The position numbers were made by a program, and so were the translations under genes. Shown in pieces: positions 7,127 through 15,304 of a stretch of 64,000 nucleotides of DNA. Origin of the DNA: Pseudanabaena galeata CCNP1313 (GTDB lineage: Bacteria; Cyanobacteriota; Cyanobacteriia; Pseudanabaenales; Pseudanabaenaceae); contig NZ_CP112876.1 in the NCBI RefSeq assembly GCF_029910235.1, forward strand, positions 1 to 64,000, read 5' to 3'. Under the pieces are notes generated by a model, which was not told where the DNA came from, did not search any database, and was given only the letters and a program-made list of their open reading frames with translations. How positions within the stretch are numbered: position 1 is the stretch's first letter; each line of letters begins with the position of its first letter.

Positions 7127-10108
7127 ATGACCGCAATCGAACGCACCGCCTATCCTCGTTTTAAATCTCTCCCGAATCTCAAAGAATTAGCCGAACTCTA
7201 TACCCCAACTGAATCCGAGCTAGCTTTTGCTCGTGTCCAAACTGCCAGTAAAGAAGGTCGATTTCGCTTGTTGATATCTCTGAAAGCTTTTCAGCGACTA
7301 GGGTACTTTCCAGATGCGGCATCAATTCCAACCGCACTCATTGAGCATTTACGGAAGCTATTGAATTTAAACAGTTCAGTTGATGCCATTGCCCCCCTGC
7401 GGTCACAACGTCGCTATGAAACAGCGATTCGGACTTTTCTAAAAGTTAAAATCTTTGATGCTGGCGCACGTCAACATATCGCTATTGCTATCGCAACGGC
7501 GGCGACAACTATGGATCGTAACGCCGATTTAATTAATGTGGCGATTGAGGAATTGGTCAAAGAAAGCTATGAGTTACCAGCGTTTAGTACCTTAGATCGA
7601 CTAGCTGGCAATGTACGTTCGATTACCAATCACAGATTATTTCAACAGGTGGCATCAAAGTTAACTCCTGCGGAGCAGACCTTTTTAGACGAGCTACTCT
7701 TATCTCAATCCGTCGAAGGTCAGGTCACGCTCAATTTACTCAAATCTCCGCCCAAGAGTGTTAGACTTTCCCACATCATTCAGTTGCAATCTAAATTTGA
7801 CAAGTTAATGTCTTTTGGCAATGCCCAACGGTTGTTAGCGGGGATTGCTAAGGGTAAGATTCAATCTTTTGCAGCCCAAGCTAAAGCGCTGGACATTTCG
7901 GATTTTCGAGATATCAAAACTAATAAACGACACGCTTTACTGGTGTGTTTACTCTATCGGGCGCAAGTTAAAACCAGAGATTATTTGGTCGATCTGTTTC
8001 TCAAACGGATGCGGAAAATTCACTACCTTGCCCGCCAACGGTTGGTAGAACTCAGAGAACAACATCTCAAGCAAACTGAAGTGATGCTAGGGGTGTTAGC
8101 GGAGATTTTAGAGGTATCTGTCGATCATCCTGACGAACAAACATTCGGAAATCAAGTGCAAGCCCTACTACAGTCTCATGGTGGTTCCGCCGAGCTACTC
8201 GAACGCTGTCAGGCGATTACGACTTACAACAGCGATAATTATTTACCATTAATTCGGCATTTCTTCGGTCGTTATCGTCCGTTGCTATTTGAATTGGTCA
8301 GATCTTTGGAGCTTCAATCGACCTCTCAAGATCAATCGTTACCTGTAGCTTTGGCGTTTGTGTTGAAGCACGAACAGCGGCGCAGTAAATATTTACCCAG
8401 CGACGATCTCGATTTGAGTTTCATCAGTGAGCGGTGGCGACGATTGGTGGTAGAACAGCGTGGGGAAGAGCAAGTACTGTCGAGAGTTCATCTGGAAGTA
8501 TGTATCTTCACCTATTTAGCGGCTGAGTTGAAGACAGGAGATATCTCTGTCGCTGGTTCCGAGCAATACGCCGACTTTCGCGAACAGTTACTTTCATGGG
8601 AAGAATGTGAACACGACTTGGCAAGTTATGGAATACAAAGCGGTTTACCAGTAACCGCTGAGTCCTTTGTGGCTGCTTTAAAACAGCAATTAACAGAGGT
8701 GGCACAGACAGTTGACCAGATCTGTCAAGATGGTAGTCAAATTACCATTAACGAAGTTGGAGCACCCGTCCTCAAACGTTTGGTAGCAGAAGTGAAACCG
8801 TCTGGTGCCGATGAACTCGAAGCTAAGATTTGGGAACGTTTGCCAGAGCGGAGCGTATTGGACATCCTGTGCAATGTGGAATATTGGCTCAACTGGACGC
8901 GGCATTTTGGATTAGCTTCAGGCTCTGAGGCTAAAATAGACCAACCCACTGAGCGGTATATTCTGGCTGTGTTTGGTTATGGGTGTAACCTAGGTCCCTA
9001 TCAAACAGCACGTCATACACGCGGACTGATCAATGGACAGATGTTGTCGCGCATCAATCGGCTACATATTCAAACCAGCCAAATCGAAGCAGCAATACGG
9101 GAGCTGATTAATGCTTACAATTTACTCCCATTGCCCAAGTGTTGGGGAACGGGGAAACGCGCAGCCGCTGATGGAAGCAAGTTTCAGATTCATGAAAACA
9201 GTTTGATGTCAGAGTACCATATCCGCTATGGCGGTTATGGTGGGATTGCTTACCATCATGTCTCAGATACTTACATTGCGCTGTTCACCCACTTTATTAC
9301 CTGTGGAGTATGGGAGGCAGTGTATATCTTGGATGGGTTACTGAAGAACAGTTCGGATATTCAACCAGATACCTTACATGCGGATACTCAAGGTCAATCA
9401 TTGACTGTCTTTGCTTTGTCCTATCTATTGGGAATCAAGCTGATGCCTCGGATTCGGAACTGGCAGGATTATACGTTCTTTCGTCCGAGTCCAGAGGCTG
9501 TGTATAAATACATCGATCCGTTATTTACGGATGTGGTGGATTGGAAGTTGATTCAAACTCATTGGCAGGATTTAATTCGTGTAACTTTGTCTATTCAGGC
9601 GGGTAAGTTGATGCCTTCAACGATCTTGCGAAGATTAGGGAGTAATAGTCGCAAGAATCGCCTGTACCAGACTTTTCAAGCCTTGGGACAGGTTGTTAGA
9701 ACGTTGTTTTTGCTGCAATATATTTCCGACCGCGCTTTACGTCAGGAGATTACAGCTTGCACCAATATTGTTGAAGGCTATCACAATTTTCTGGACTGGT
9801 TATTTTTTGGTAAGCAGGGGGTACTTACAGACCACGATCCTGAAGAACAAGAGAAGCGGCTCAAGTATCTCGACTTAGTTGCCAGTGCGGTGATTTTTCA
9901 GAATACTGTGGATATTTCTGCTGCGGTACGGAGTTTGGTTGAGGAGGGGCATAAGGTTGACCGCGAGTTACTCTCTACTTTGAGTCCTTATCTGACTAGA
10001 CATTTAAAGCGTTATGGCGACTATGTTGTCGATCTGACGACTATTCCCGAACCGTTGGATCTGGCAGTTAGCTTGCCAATTGAGATCGCTCAAGAGCTTT
10101 CTCAGTAA
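7127..10108 (+). CDS. tnpA: Tn3-family transposase TnpA
   Basis: At 993 residues it has the normal length for this family. The N-terminal region (AYPRFKSLPNLKELAELYTP, then LLISLKAFQRLGYFP) is the typical DUF4158-like part that binds the inverted repeats. The RNase-H-fold catalytic domain is near the C-terminus, with a probable DDE triad: Asp682 (AAADGSKF), Asp753 (HADTQGQS) and Glu883 (NIVEGYHN). The neighbouring MPRIRNW segment is family-typical. It catalyses replicative transposition, joining element ends to target DNA to form a cointegrate. The reading frame is intact and ends only 5 bp before the matched part of the right inverted repeat. No ribosome binding site is obvious. Confidence 0.95.
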   Translation: MTAIERTAYPRFKSLPNLKELAELYTPTESELAFARVQTASKEGRFRLLISLKAFQRLGYFPDAASIPTALIEHLRKLLNLNSSVDAIAPLRSQRRYETAIRTFLKVKIFDAGARQHIAIAIATAATTMDRNADLINVAIEELVKESYELPAFSTLDRLAGNVRSITNHRLFQQVASKLTPAEQTFLDELLLSQSVEGQVTLNLLKSPPKSVRLSHIIQLQSKFDKLMSFGNAQRLLAGIAKGKIQSFAAQAKALDISDFRDIKTNKRHALLVCLLYRAQVKTRDYLVDLFLKRMRKIHYLARQRLVELREQHLKQTEVMLGVLAEILEVSVDHPDEQTFGNQVQALLQSHGGSAELLERCQAITTYNSDNYLPLIRHFFGRYRPLLFELVRSLELQSTSQDQSLPVALAFVLKHEQRRSKYLPSDDLDLSFISERWRRLVVEQRGEEQVLSRVHLEVCIFTYLAAELKTGDISVAGSEQYADFREQLLSWEECEHDLASYGIQSGLPVTAESFVAALKQQLTEVAQTVDQICQDGSQITINEVGAPVLKRLVAEVKPSGADELEAKIWERLPERSVLDILCNVEYWLNWTRHFGLASGSEAKIDQPTERYILAVFGYGCNLGPYQTARHTRGLINGQMLSRINRLHIQTSQIEAAIRELINAYNLLPLPKCWGTGKRAAADGSKFQIHENSLMSEYHIRYGGYGGIAYHHVSDTYIALFTHFITCGVWEAVYILDGLLKNSSDIQPDTLHADTQGQSLTVFALSYLLGIKLMPRIRNWQDYTFFRPSPEAVYKYIDPLFTDVVDWKLIQTHWQDLIRVTLSIQAGKLMPSTILRRLGSNSRKNRLYQTFQALGQVVRTLFLLQYISDRALRQEITACTNIVEGYHNFLDWLFFGKQGVLTDHDPEEQEKRLKYLDLVASAVIFQNTVDISAAVRSLVEEGHKVDRELLSTLSPYLTRHLKRYGDYVVDLTTIPEPLDLAVSLPIEIAQELSQ

Positions 10109-10112
10109 ACGC

Positions 10113-10158
10113 TTCAGCGTTTCGTGGCACTGTTTTACACGTATCCTGAATACATGCC
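10113..10158 (-). repeat. Right terminal inverted repeat of the Tn3-family element
   Basis: Matches the left end at 36 of 37 positions over 10113-10149. The outermost nine bases (10150-10158) do not match the left GGGGTATAG. Either the right tip has been lost and replaced by cydA sequence, or it has diverged. Confidence 0.8.
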
Positions 10159-10500
10159 TAAGAATCCTGCTTCGAGCATGAAAGCCATTGCGCCTTCAAA
10201 TCCGAGAATGCTGCCAAAGAAATCACCTACTGCTTCCGAAAATGGAGCCCAGTTTGTCCCAAATTGAAATTCCATCGGTAGCCCTGAGGCAACGCCAATC
10301 CCGAAGTTAAGAACGTATAACTTTGACCAGAAGCGAGCGTGGCGGTAGTAATCAGGATTACGGGTCTTCAGCCATAGTCCTTCGACAATGACGAGATAGA
10401 TTGCCATGCCTGTAGTCAGAACTGGCCAGAGCATATGAAAAATGGCGGTTAATGCAAATTGCATTCGTGACAGTGCGACGGTATTTGATAGGATATCCAT
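10150..10500 (-). pseudogene. cydA: cydA 5' fragment (cytochrome bd oxidase subunit I)
   Basis: The first ~117 residues of a cytochrome bd quinol oxidase subunit I: MDILSNTVALSRMQFALTAIFHMLWP, with the His ligand region and early transmembrane helices, through FGSILGFEGAMAFMLEAGFLGM. The frame then runs into the transposon end and stops at 10135. A normal subunit I has about 450-520 residues, so three quarters are gone, including the rest of the haem-binding core. The start at 10500 is typical of the family. The remainder and cydB are not in the window. Confidence 0.88.
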
Positions 10501-10540
10501 GATTTATCTTGAAGTGGTTCAGAAACTAAGCACTGCCTTG

Positions 10541-10572
10541 ATTAACAATATACTTGGTTGGTAATATAGTTT
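10541..10572. promoter_or_regulatory. Imperfect AT-rich inverted repeat upstream of cydA remnant
   Basis: ACAATATAC and GTAATATAGT flank a short spacer in the gap between the cydA remnant and the SulP gene. The right half, read on the minus strand, is ACTATATTAC. It differs at one base from the AATATATTAC arm of the inverted repeat before the persulfide dioxygenase gene at 14042. This may be a shared regulator half-site. The evidence is weak. Confidence 0.3.
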
Positions 10573-10623
10573 GCAAAGGCTCTAAATAATCGGTTTATTA
10601 GGGAAGTTTTAAGGTTTAGCTGG

Positions 10624-12348
10624 TTAAATGCCTGCTAAATCGTGCATGGCGATATCGGTGGACAGAAAGAAGTGATCGCGTCCGACATAATCTACAAAAC
10701 CGATGTTGAGCAATTTATCCATTACTGGCCCCTTCACTTCCGAGAAATAGAAGTTAATGCCTATGGTTTTTAAATCGGCAATCAGGCTTTCTAAAACTTC
10801 TAAGGCGCTGGCATCAATAAGATTAACGGCACTGCAAACTAGTACAATGCTAGTCACATCAAGGCGATCGCTAATTTCGCGGCTTAAAAAATTCTCCATA
10901 TACTTAGCATTAGCAAAGTAGAGGCTGGCATCAACGCGAATTGCTAAAACTTGGGGACTGGTTTTGACATCGTAACGGAGGACATTGCGGAAATGTTCAG
11001 ATTCGCCTAAGCGCCCGACGATCGCAATGTGGGGGCGGCTGGTATGCCATAGATGCAAAGATAAAGCGACGATCGCGCCAAAAATAATTCCCTTTTCGAC
11101 ACCTAAAACTAATACAGCGCTAAAGGTGACTAGCCAAGCGATCGCATCGGCTTTGTCATAGTTCCACATCCGTTTCAGGGTGGAAAAATCAATCAATTTA
11201 TAAACGGCGGTAATGATAGTCGCGGCGAGACAGGTCTGCGGCAGGAAATAGAACCAAGATGTAAAGAACATCACCGTGATTGCGACTAATATTCCCGTAA
11301 TCATTGAGGCTAAGCCCGTATTTGCCCCTGCGGCGAAATTCACCACCGAGCGACTGACTCCACCTGTCACAGGATATCCACCCGTAAAAGCGGCGCTTAG
11401 ATTCGCTGCACCAAAGGCAATCAATTCCTGATTCGGATCAATCTTTTCACGCCGCTTGCTGGCGAGGGCTTGCGCTCCTGAGAAGCCCTCCATGTAACCA
11501 ACTAAAGCGATCGCCAAAGCCGCAGGTAAAAGCGATCGCCAAGTTTGCAAATCAAAGCTAGGTATGGTCAAGGGCGGCAAGCCCAATGGAACCATACCTA
11601 CAATTTTAACTCCCGCCCCTTGATCCCATCGGAAAATCGAGACTAGCAGAGTTCCCAAAATCACTACTAGCAGAGGCGCACTTTTGGAAATAGGTAAAAT
11701 CCTCTGTTCGTTCCAGCCTTGTTGCTTCAATAATTTGACTAGGGGCTGATTGCAATAAAGTAGAATCGCAATGCTAACTAGTCCCAAACTCAGCGTAACC
11801 CAATTCACTTCGGTGATTTTACCCAAAATCAAAGTGAGAAGTTCGATAAATGATTCCGTAGAAGGAATCTTTAAACCCAGTAAATGTTTGACCTGACTAA
11901 AGCCAATGATGATTGCTGCGCCACTGATAAATCCTGAAATTACAGAACGGCTTAAGAAATTTACTAAAAATCCCATCCGTAAAATGCCCATGCCAATTTC
12001 GACGATTCCCACTAAAAAGGCTAGGGCGATCGCTAGGGCTAGATATTCGGAACTGCCTTGAGGGGAAAGTTTGGCGATCGCCGCCGCCACCATTAGAGAA
12101 TCAACAGCAACGGGACCCACCGCCAAAACCTTACTTGTCCCTAATAATGGATAGATAATCGCAGGTAAAATACTGGCATAGAGTCCAATTTGAGGCGGCA
12201 GTCCCGCAAGCAGGGCATAAGCCATACCCTGCGGAATCAAGAGACTGGTGACAATAATCCCTGCGGTAATATCACCAAATAGATGTTTAGACTGATAATT
12301 TTTGAGCCAATTGAGCGCAGGAATATATTGCTGTAATTGATTAATCAT
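10624..12348 (-). CDS. SulP-family anion permease with STAS domain
   Basis: A 574-residue inner-membrane transporter. The N-terminal ~400 residues hold the many transmembrane helices and the SulP signature (LIPQGMAYALLAGLPPQIGLY at about 37-57). The C-terminal ~110 residues form a cytoplasmic STAS domain (VLAIRVDASLYFANA). Family members move sulfate, bicarbonate or other anions, often with sodium. The substrate cannot be read from sequence, but the rhodanese and persulfide-dioxygenase neighbours favour sulfate, sulfite or thiosulfate. The ATG follows directly after the stop of the upstream rhodanese gene (zero spacing), so the two are translated as one operon. Confidence 0.88.
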   Translation of the reverse strand: MINQLQQYIPALNWLKNYQSKHLFGDITAGIIVTSLLIPQGMAYALLAGLPPQIGLYASILPAIIYPLLGTSKVLAVGPVAVDSLMVAAAIAKLSPQGSSEYLALAIALAFLVGIVEIGMGILRMGFLVNFLSRSVISGFISGAAIIIGFSQVKHLLGLKIPSTESFIELLTLILGKITEVNWVTLSLGLVSIAILLYCNQPLVKLLKQQGWNEQRILPISKSAPLLVVILGTLLVSIFRWDQGAGVKIVGMVPLGLPPLTIPSFDLQTWRSLLPAALAIALVGYMEGFSGAQALASKRREKIDPNQELIAFGAANLSAAFTGGYPVTGGVSRSVVNFAAGANTGLASMITGILVAITVMFFTSWFYFLPQTCLAATIITAVYKLIDFSTLKRMWNYDKADAIAWLVTFSAVLVLGVEKGIIFGAIVALSLHLWHTSRPHIAIVGRLGESEHFRNVLRYDVKTSPQVLAIRVDASLYFANAKYMENFLSREISDRLDVTSIVLVCSAVNLIDASALEVLESLIADLKTIGINFYFSEVKGPVMDKLLNIGFVDYVGRDHFFLSTDIAMHDLAGI

Positions 12349-12906
12349 CTATCTTTGCTTGTTGTAGGGCAGCATTGACAATAACCTTGCCATCGCACAG
12401 GTGTTAGAGATTCCTGCGAACATCAGACCCGCACCGACAAATCCTGTTAAGAGCATGAACCAAGGAGAAACCGTCGCACTTAAAATTGTGCCTAAGAAAA
12501 CAAGGGAACCTGCCGTGATTTGGACTTGGCGCATGATGCTGATGGGGGCATTCTTATTTGCCTTGATCGGCATACCCTGCGATCGCCATGCCATGATCCC
12601 ACCCTTGAGGTGTGTCACTTCTGCATATCCTGCATCTAGCAATTTTTCGGCGGCACGATGGGAACGATTGCCAGAACGACAATAGAGAACTACTTGCTTA
12701 TCTGGACTATTGGAGATTTGCTGAATATCAAACTTGGATAATGGAACCAACATTGCGCCATCAATTCTCTCGCTAGCGAACTCATCCGCCTCGCGCACAT
12801 CCACCAATTCTACGGCTTGGCGATCGATTAATTCTTTAAGATCTTGGACATCAATTAATTTGATTTGCGATTCAGATACAGAGGTGAGATTTTGTGAGGT
12901 TGTCAT
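12349..12906 (-). CDS. Membrane-anchored rhodanese (YgaP-like)
   Basis: A single rhodanese domain at residues ~15-105, with active-site Cys76 in the loop YCRSGNRS, followed by a two-helix membrane hairpin (DUF2892-like, about 118-165). This is the YgaP layout. Such proteins transfer sulfane sulfur to cyanide or other thiophilic acceptors at the membrane. ATG 12906 (MTTSQN) is preferred; a GTG at 12957 would add 17 residues lying partly in a repeat element. The gene is directly joined to the SulP gene, suggesting that sulfur uptake and sulfur transfer are coupled. Confidence 0.85.
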   Translation of the reverse strand: MTTSQNLTSVSESQIKLIDVQDLKELIDRQAVELVDVREADEFASERIDGAMLVPLSKFDIQQISNSPDKQVVLYCRSGNRSHRAAEKLLDAGYAEVTHLKGGIMAWRSQGMPIKANKNAPISIMRQVQITAGSLVFLGTILSATVSPWFMLLTGFVGAGLMFAGISNTCAMARLLSMLPYNKQR

Positions 12907-12950
12907 AGATTTAAGGAAGTTGTAGATAATTGTAAAAGAATCGGGTAGAG

Positions 12951-13303
12951 ATCCCACACAATCCCCCTTATGAAGGGGGAAGAAGATAATTTAATTTATT
13001 CTCCCCCCTTTTGTAAGGGGGGCTGGGGGGGATCTAAGAAAGCATTTAAGAATTAGTTTCTAAGGTCAAAAACTCTAAGAGATCCCCCTCAATCCCCCTT
13101 GTGAAGGGGGAAGAAGATAATTTAATTTATTCTCCCCCCTTTTGTAAGGGGGGCTGGGGGGGATCTAAGAAAGCATTTAAGAATTAGTTTCTAAGGTCAA
13201 AAACTCTAAGAGATCCCCCTCAATCCCCCTTGTAAAGGGGGAAGAAGATAATTTAATTTATTCTCCCCCCTTTTGTAAGGGGGGCTGGGGGGGATCTAAA
13301 CCT
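12951..13303. repeat. Tandem 131-bp repeat made of GATCCCCC-type element (family A)
   Basis: Units start at 12959, 13090 and 13221, with the third partial. Each holds two C/G-rich inverted arms (CAATCCCCCTT and AAGGGGGG), a central TAATTTAATTTATTC and a tail matching the end of the full-length copy at 32174-32333. It lies between the rhodanese and persulfide-dioxygenase genes, both on the minus strand, so it separates or terminates their transcripts. Confidence 0.88.
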
Positions 13304-13309
13304 TATTAA

Positions 13310-14008
13310 TTAAACCGCAAGCGCAACCTTACCACAACGCTCATTGGCGGGTACTGCCTCAGCGATCTTTTTGGGATTTGGCAAATTGAGACTGCCCATA
13401 AATTCAATAAATTGAGCGCGATCGCGTCCTACAAAACGAGGATTCCATTGTTTCTCTTCGCCGATGGTGGATACCAAATTGCCGCGATAGTCATGTCCAG
13501 GGTAAACGAAGGTAGTATCGGGCAGCGTAAACAACCTTTGGGTGACATGATCGTACAAAGTACCCGCATCGCCACTTTGGAAGTCGGTGCGTCCGCAACC
13601 GCGAATTAGAAGGGCATCACCTGTTAATAAATGTGTGCCATCAATCAAGAAAGACATGTGGCTGTCGGTATGCCCAGATGTGGCGATCGCCTGAATTTTA
13701 ATTTCGCCCACATTCAAAACTTCTTCGTGTTTTACAAAGCGATTAGCACAGGCCGCATGGGCATTTTCAGGGACAATACCTTCACAGCCTGTTAGTTCGC
13801 GTAATTTGCCCGTACCTGTGATGTGGTCAGCATGAATATGGGTTTCCAAACAAAATTTGAGGGTCAAGCCCAACTCTCGCAAGAGTTTAAGATCGCGCTC
13901 AACCTGTTCTAAAACTGGATCGACTAGGACTGCTTCCTTTGTAGCTGAATCGGCAATCAGATAAGTATAGGTTCCTGTCTCTTGATCGAATAACTGGCGA
14001 AATAGCAT
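13310..14008 (-). CDS. ETHE1-type persulfide dioxygenase (MBL fold)
   Basis: A 232-residue metallo-beta-lactamase-fold protein. The motif THIHADH covers residues 57-63, and further metal ligands lie in SGHTDSH, TGDALLI and YPGHDY. These fit the one-iron ETHE1-like sulfur dioxygenases, which oxidise glutathione persulfide to sulfite. The TYLI and VLVDPV segments are typical of that clade rather than of glyoxalase II. Rhodaneses and a SulP permease downstream support a sulfide/persulfide role. A strong inverted repeat upstream at 14042-14067 suggests control by a dimeric repressor, perhaps of the ArsR type (BigR/SqrR) known to regulate such genes; no such regulator is seen in the window. Confidence 0.87.
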   Translation of the reverse strand: MLFRQLFDQETGTYTYLIADSATKEAVLVDPVLEQVERDLKLLRELGLTLKFCLETHIHADHITGTGKLRELTGCEGIVPENAHAACANRFVKHEEVLNVGEIKIQAIATSGHTDSHMSFLIDGTHLLTGDALLIRGCGRTDFQSGDAGTLYDHVTQRLFTLPDTTFVYPGHDYRGNLVSTIGEEKQWNPRFVGRDRAQFIEFMGSLNLPNPKKIAEAVPANERCGKVALAV

Positions 14009-14041
14009 GGCAGTAAATTCTCGAATTTTTAAAACTTTCCT

Positions 14042-14067
14042 AATATATTACTATATGGTGATATATT
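14042..14067. promoter_or_regulatory. Inverted repeat operator candidate before persulfide dioxygenase
   Basis: Arms AATATATTAC (14042-14051) and GTGATATATT (14058-14067) match at nine of ten positions, with a 6-bp spacer. The repeat lies 34 bp upstream of the start codon on the minus strand. The size and AT-rich arms suit an ArsR-family dimer. Confidence 0.55.
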
Positions 14068-14137
14068 GTGTCAAGCTCTAAACAAGCTATTGCAAACTAT
14101 TGCTATAGGGTTCATCCCTGCAAGTAGAGGCGATCAT

Positions 14138-14421
14138 TTAACACCAAGACTGCTCATCTTCAGGATTATTCAATAACTCACGAATATTTGCCTCGATTAC
14201 CCGATAGCCGACATTCCCATTTAAGCGCTGTCTTCCTTCATTAAAAATTAATGTCGGACTTACCGATATTGTATGTTCGCGAATCAACTCAAAATCTCGC
14301 GATAGCAACGCATAGGCTTCGCCACTGTCGATTTGGGCTTGTAGTTCAGTAATTGAGATGCCAAGTTTATGAGCAATTTGGAACTGCACTTGGCGATCGC
14401 TGACATCGGCAACATCTTCAA
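14138..14421 (-). pseudogene. C-terminal fragment of a DsbA/FrnE-like oxidoreductase
   Basis: About 94 residues starting near DVADVSDRQVQFQIAHKLGIS and ending in NPEDEQSWC. This corresponds to the C-terminal thioredoxin-fold part of FrnE-like DsbA proteins (VSPTLIFNEGRQRLNGNVGYR). The catalytic CxxC region is missing. Upstream, the sequence switches to an IS transposase fragment, so an insertion or recombination removed the 5' part. Confidence 0.65.
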
Positions 14422-14423
14422 AG

Positions 14424-14562
14424 CTTTAGCGCCATGTTGGGCAATCTCGTCATAACAATGACGATGGTCATAGGCTCCATCTGCGGAAACTTGAGCGATG
14501 TCAGCTTCAATCCCTTCGAGAATATCGGCAATCCATAAGTCATGAGTAGTTAATCGTTCCAT
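14424..14562 (-). pseudogene. IS5-like transposase fragment
   Basis: The reading VSADGAYDHRHCYDEIAQHGAKA, split in the middle of a normal DDE transposase catalytic segment, resembles IS5-group transposases, where VSADGAYD is a typical motif around a catalytic Asp. Only about 46 residues remain, joined directly to the DsbA fragment. Confidence 0.6.
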
Positions 14563-14772
14563 CGTAAAGAACTATATGATTTCAGTACAAATTCCTGTAA
14601 CTTATACAGGATGTTATACGTCAGGATGTCACGCTTATTTTTGTTCCCATCTACTTTTGCACACGTTGGACTTAAGTATAGATTTTTACTGATTTTCTAA
14701 CTTTGTTTTATGGATAGGAAGTAGAAAAGATATTCACTCATTTTATATGCGATCGCCTTGGAGATACTCGTC

Positions 14773-15258
14773 ATGAATTCAGAAACCTTATCGGTACTTA
14801 AACCCTATCTCAGCTTTTTCCATCCCATTATGATGTGGGTATTGCTAGGTATTACTATCTATGCGATGTATCTGGGAGTGCAAGTTCGTCGCACCAGACT
14901 AGTAGAAGGCGATGTTAAGAAAGAAATGATCAAAGGTAAATTCGCAATTCGTCATCACCAAATTGGTTCTATCGTGCTAGCCATAATGGTATTGGGAGCA
15001 ATCGGTGGAATTGTAGCGACATATATAAGTAGTGGCAAGATTTTCATTAACGCCCATTTGTTTGCTGGTTTAGGAATGGTAGGCGCGATCGCGGTTTCAG
15101 CATCGTTAGTTCCCTTTATGCAGAAGCATAACTGGGTTCGTAGCGTTCATGTGGCGATTAATATGGTAGTGATGGGTCTATTTGGTTGGCAAGCCCTGAC
15201 TGGTATCCAAATTGTCCAGAAGATTTTGGCTTCCATGAATGCACCTGTTGCTGGTTAA
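14773..15258 (+). CDS. DUF4079 cyanobacterial membrane protein
   Basis: A 161-residue membrane protein of the DUF4079 family, found in cyanobacteria and chloroplasts. About four transmembrane helices are visible (MMWVLLGITIYAMYLGV, IVLAIMVLGAIGGIVATYI, AGLGMVGAIAVSASLV, VAINMVVMGLFGWQAL). Conserved histidines lie near the helix ends (FHP, RHHQIG, NAHLF), reminiscent of b-type haem proteins, but the function is unproven. ATG 14773 with GGAG at 14760-14763 is preferred over the in-frame TTG at 14758. It starts a same-strand run through the hydrolase, Tll0287-like protein and exported rhodanese. Confidence 0.82.
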   Translation: MNSETLSVLKPYLSFFHPIMMWVLLGITIYAMYLGVQVRRTRLVEGDVKKEMIKGKFAIRHHQIGSIVLAIMVLGAIGGIVATYISSGKIFINAHLFAGLGMVGAIAVSASLVPFMQKHNWVRSVHVAINMVVMGLFGWQALTGIQIVQKILASMNAPVAG

Positions 15259-15304
15259 TCGGTTTCTAAAGCAATCTATTCAAAGCAATACCAATAAGAA
15301 ATCA

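Larger units (their letters stand above)
5457..10158 (+). mobile_element. Tn3-family transposon with tyrosine recombinase
   Basis: About 4.7 kb bounded by inverted repeats at 5457-5502 and 10113-10158. It carries an HTH/zinc-ribbon gene (-), a tyrosine recombinase (+) and a Tn3-type TnpA (+), with no obvious passenger beyond the HTH gene. The recombinase-transposase order resembles the TnpI-TnpA branch known from Tn4430. No matching 5-bp target duplication is visible: the left flank is AAGCA and the right flank is TAAGA, or ATACA if the end is taken at 10149. Both flanking genes are truncated, so the element sits at a rearrangement junction. Confidence 0.88.

Noticed and set aside
5457-10158. 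Composite transposon or integron
   Set aside because: Both ends are inverted copies of a Tn3-type repeat and the recombinase has no integron features or attC sites.
12907-12957. Longer start for the membrane rhodanese
   Set aside because: The GTG at 12957 lies at the edge of the family-A repeat and adds residues with no family match.
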